DNA of 34,493 bases from Ruminococcaceae bacterium UBA6416 (GTDB taxonomy: Bacteria > Bacillota > Clostridia > Oscillospirales > Acutalibacteraceae), in contig DJPI01000007.1 in assembly GCA_002438505.1 (NCBI GenBank), positions 1 through 34,493 on the forward strand, in the 5' to 3' direction. Both the position numbers and the translations under genes were made by a program. Position 1 is the first letter of the stretch, and the number at the start of each line of letters is the position of its first letter. The notes under the pieces are model-generated. The model worked only from the letters and a program-made list of their open reading frames with translations. It did not search any database and was not told the DNA's origin. Below, piece after piece: positions 32,079-34,493 of this stretch.

Positions 32079-32639
32079 ATGAAAGTAGGGTATGTGAGAT
32101 GTTCAACTGTTGAGCAAAACGAAGCGCGGCAATTAAAAATGATGGAAGAACAGGGCGCAGAAAAATTGTTTATCGACAAGGCGAGTGGTAAGAACACGGA
32201 TCGTACTGCGTTTAAGGAAATGAGGGCGTTTGTCAGAACAGGAGACATTGTAATCGTTGAAAGTATTTCGCGAATTGCAAGGAACACCCGCGACCTGCTC
32301 TCTATCGTTTCGGAACTAACCGAAAAAGGTGTTGAGTTTGTCAGCCTTAAAGAAAGCATTGACACCACAACACCACAAGGGAGATTTATGTTAACTGTTT
32401 TCGGTGCGCTTGCAGAACTTGAACGCGAAAACATTTTGGAACGCCAGCGCGAAGGTATTGAAATAGCCAAAAGCGAAGGAAAGTACAAAGGTCGCAAACC
32501 CGTTGAAGTGGATGAAAAACTTTTTAAGGCGGTTTGCAAAAGATGGCGCAGCGGTGAAATTACCGCAACGGCAGCCATGAAAGAGGTCGGATTAAAGCCG
32601 AATACATTCTATCGCAGAGTAAAAGAAATGAACCTTTAA
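32079..32639 (+). CDS. serine recombinase (resolvase/invertase family)
   Basis: A 186-residue small serine recombinase. The nucleophile Ser is in KVGYVRCSTVEQNEARQ (Ser9). The catalytic Arg region is VESISRIARNTRDLL, followed by the TTTPQGRFMLTVFGALAELE and REGIEIAKSEGKYKGRKP signatures. The C-terminal HTH (about 140-186) is WRSGEITATAAMKEVGLKPN. Length and motifs are complete. GGAGG lies 10 nt before ATG 32079; a two-codon ATGATATGA lies between. It is the last gene before attR and could resolve element multimers or invert a segment; no clear invertible segment was seen. Confidence 0.93.
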   Translation: MKVGYVRCSTVEQNEARQLKMMEEQGAEKLFIDKASGKNTDRTAFKEMRAFVRTGDIVIVESISRIARNTRDLLSIVSELTEKGVEFVSLKESIDTTTPQGRFMLTVFGALAELERENILERQREGIEIAKSEGKYKGRKPVEVDEKLFKAVCKRWRSGEITATAAMKEVGLKPNTFYRRVKEMNL

Positions 32640-32648
32640 AAGGTCAAC
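32638..32648 (+). repeat. right-end 11-bp iteron
   Basis: AAAAGGTCAAC, identical to the left-end iterons at 25361-25382, 83 bp inside attR. Presence at both ends of the element supports a role in recombination. Confidence 0.7.
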
Positions 32649-32714
32649 AACTTAAGAAAAAATATAAAAAATTATCATAATCGCATACCTAAATCATGGA
32701 GAATTGGTTGTTTT

Positions 32715-32728
32715 CCGCCGTCAGGCGG
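32715..32728. repeat. hairpin touching attR
   Basis: CCGCC-GTCA-GGCGG, two nt before the 51-bp repeat. It may be a recombination or transcription-stop structure. Confidence 0.5.
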
Positions 32729-32730
32729 CT

Positions 32731-32781
32731 TTGACATGCAAGGGGTCGGTGGTTCAAGTCCACTTGTCCTCACCAGTGAAA
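32731..32781 (+). repeat. attR, 51-bp direct repeat
   Basis: Identical to 25249-25299. It is a 3' tRNA-Val fragment (anticodon arm to CCA) without the 5' half, so it is not a working tRNA. Confidence 0.93.
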
Positions 32782-32782
32782 T

Positions 32783-34493
32783 GGGGCTGTCGCAAAACGT
32801 GAAAACGCATAGCGGCAGTCCTTGTTTTTAAGAAAAAATCAATAAAAAGAAAAACCGTCGTCAGAATTTGACGGCGGAAAGGACAGCGAAGCTGAGGTCG
32901 GTGAAAAATCGACCTCTTTTGTTGTATATTCTTTTGAATTTTACGCAGTTAAGCAATCATTTTTTCAAACAAAGACCTTCCGAAACGATTGGAATTGATT
33001 CTGTTACAGAGTTTTTCCACATTGTATGCAAAAGCTATGAGGAAAAATTGGGTTTCCGTCTTTGCTTTTCCTTTTGTCAGAAACCGTCTGAACCGAAAAT
33101 CCTGCTTGATTATGCCAAAGGCTCCCTCTACCTGAATGGAGCGGTTCATTCTGAGTAAAATACCTTCGTCTGTTGTTATCAGTTCCGTAGCTTTTTGGTT
33201 TTGTTCGTTCAGCTTGTGTGAAACACGGATTCGTCTGTCATATTTTGAAGTGTGACATTCGTTTCTGTAAGGACAGCCCTCACAGCCTTCACATTGATAT
33301 ACTTTTCTGCTTGTGACATAGCCGTTTTCGGTTGTGTACTTGCTTGTGTAAGAATAACTCAGTCTTTTTTTGTTCGGACAGATATACTCATCTGCTTCTT
33401 TGTCATATTCCATGTGCTCGGGTCGGTATTTATCGTTTTTGTATTTCCTTGTTTTGCTGACCTCGTATAGCTGTGGCTTTATGTAGGCGTTCTGTCCGTG
33501 CTCCTCCAAATAGGTGAAGTTCTCCTCGCTTGCATACCCGGCATCGGCTATCAAATTTCGGATTTTCCTCTTGCTGTTTGACTGTATTCTTTCCATAAAC
33601 GGTATCAAGGTTGTTGTGTCCGTGGGATTATGAAACAGCCCAACGCCGACTATGTATTCGCTTTCAACCGCTATCTGTACATTGTAGCCGGGTTTCAGCT
33701 GTCCGTTATTCATGTAGTCTTCTTTCATTCGCATAAAGGTGGCATCTTTGTCGGTTTTTGAATAGCTTTTCCTTTTACCTGCGATTGCAAGGCTTTCAAG
33801 ATACTTATGTCTTTTATCTCCCAACGCCAAAAGAAGTTCAATATCTCTTTGAATCTGTGTTTTTCGTTTTCCTTTTCCGTATACGAATGATATGTTCTGA
33901 AAAGAAGCGAGCTGCATCAATTCAGCAAGCAATTCTTCAAATGACAAGTCTTCCCTAAGACAATATTTCAAAGCCGTCCGACGAGTCAGAGCTTCCGTTT
34001 TTGTTTCCAGCTTTTTCAGATTCTTCTCAACTGCTTTTGCCCACACGAAAGAATATTTATTTGCATTGGCTTCAATTTTTGTTCCATCAACAAACACGTT
34101 TGTATAGGAAACTTCATTCATATCAACAAGCCGTTCTATGAGCTGATAGAACAAATCTTCAATAACCGGAACAAGCTTTTCGTTCTGAAACCTGGCTATC
34201 GTACTGTGATCCGGTGCGGTTCGTGCCCTAATATCCACATAAACCGGATATCCGTTTTACAGGCTTCTTCAATCTGTCTTGATGAATACAGTCTTCTCAT
34301 ATATGCGTAAACGAGAAGGATAAACATCGTTGCAGGGTTAAGCTTTCTCCATGCCCGTACATATTCTTTTTCAAGCCTGCTATAATCCAATTTGTCACAT
34401 ATTTCCGTTAATTTGAACACAGGATCGTCTTTCGGGATAATTTTTTCAATTTCTAACGGTAAAACTACTTGATTTCTGCTTCTAAACATAGTA
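32783..34493 (-). mobile_element. IS1182-type insertion sequence, cut by window end
   Basis: The transposase family and the end sequence GGGGCTGTCGCAAAACG, 1-2 nt after attR, mark one end of the element; the other end lies beyond the window. Between the end and the transposase stop are two hairpins, 32855-32877 and 32894-32916. The second (GAGGTCG with CGACCTC, then TTTT) looks like a terminator. Confidence 0.75.
32949..34489 (-). pseudogene. IS1182 family transposase with a 1-nt frameshift
   Basis: The first 90 or so codons (from ATG 34489: MFRSRNQVVLPLEIEKIIPK to IRFMWILGHEP) and the rest (APDHSTIARFQNEKLVPVIE to the TAA at 32949) are in different frames. One G appears to be missing near 34221-34226, where CCGCACC would have been CCGGCACC. 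The DDE residues are present: VDGTKIEANANKYSF, IADAGYASEEN and VEGAFGIIKQD. A Cys-rich insert (CEGCEGCPYRNECH) is typical of the family. Programmed frameshifting is not usual in IS1182, so a mutation or an assembly error is the likely cause. Confidence 0.85.

Larger units (their letters stand above)
25249..32781 (+). mobile_element. integrative element inserted in tRNA-Val(GAC), about 7.5 kb
   Basis: The region lies between identical 51-bp repeats at 25249-25299 and 32731-32781, the left one in the 3' end of tRNA-Val. A tyrosine integrase sits next to the left repeat, the usual layout of tRNA-targeting islands. Cargo comprises a leftward operon of small genes, a repeat-rich divergent region, a rightward operon with a lipoprotein and an Ig-like protein, and a serine recombinase. 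I see no relaxase, coupling protein, capsid or terminase genes. It is therefore a small satellite or mobilizable-type element, or a degraded one. Confidence 0.9.

Noticed and set aside
31911..32080. Invertible promoter segment controlled by the serine recombinase
   Set aside because: The palindromes are short and different from each other; no pair of matching long inverted repeats flanks a promoter.

Overview
The window looks like a piece of a Clostridia chromosome, most likely a gut member of the Oscillospirales/Ruminococcaceae. This is inferred from Firmicutes-type ribosome binding sites (AGGAGG), TTGACA/TATAAT promoters with 17-nt spacers, Thr-rich linkers, a DUF4474 protein, a PKTGD sorting signal and an ECF sigma/anti-sigma pair of clostridial type. 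No rRNA or CRISPR array is present.

Positions 1-7.5 kb hold the 3' part of polA and a divergent small membrane protein behind a consensus promoter with a Gram-positive LexA box. Then come an alpha/beta hydrolase, an ECF sigma factor overlapping its membrane anti-sigma partner, a DUF4474 surface protein, a Gly/Ser-rich sortase substrate and a DUF2442 protein whose promoter spacer is a palindrome. Positions 7.9-15.7 kb hold an MBOAT/SGNH O-acylation pair, rhamnulokinase, an ABC-F ATPase and uvrC. Between uvrC and an exported sialidase-like beta-propeller lies a 1.1-kb segment bounded by identical 32-bp repeats; it carries an unannotated 45-residue amphipathic peptide and a divergent TetR regulator. 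A split ThrE-type exporter follows.

Positions 19.3-23.5 kb, minus strand, hold two tandem paralogous acyl-adenylate-forming ligases with two small proteins. A chimeric oxidoreductase pseudogene and tRNAs (CAT, Trp) follow.

Positions 25.25-32.78 kb are an integrative element in the 3' end of tRNA-Val(GAC), bounded by a 51-bp direct repeat. It carries a tyrosine integrase next to 11-bp iterons and a leftward operon of three small genes, each interrupted by an in-frame TAG. It also has a repeat-rich AT-rich divergent region, a promoter with a (TA)12 tract between -35 and -10, a rightward operon ending in a DUF5067-like lipoprotein and an Ig-like surface protein, and a serine recombinase. A frameshifted IS1182-type element abuts the right att site.

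The strongest candidates for something undescribed are: three in-frame TAG codons in one operon, in a window where none of 32 examined genes ends in TAG; the (TA)n promoter driving surface-protein cargo; the repeat-bounded micropeptide/TetR cassette in the uvrC terminator; and the SOS-box-controlled small membrane protein.
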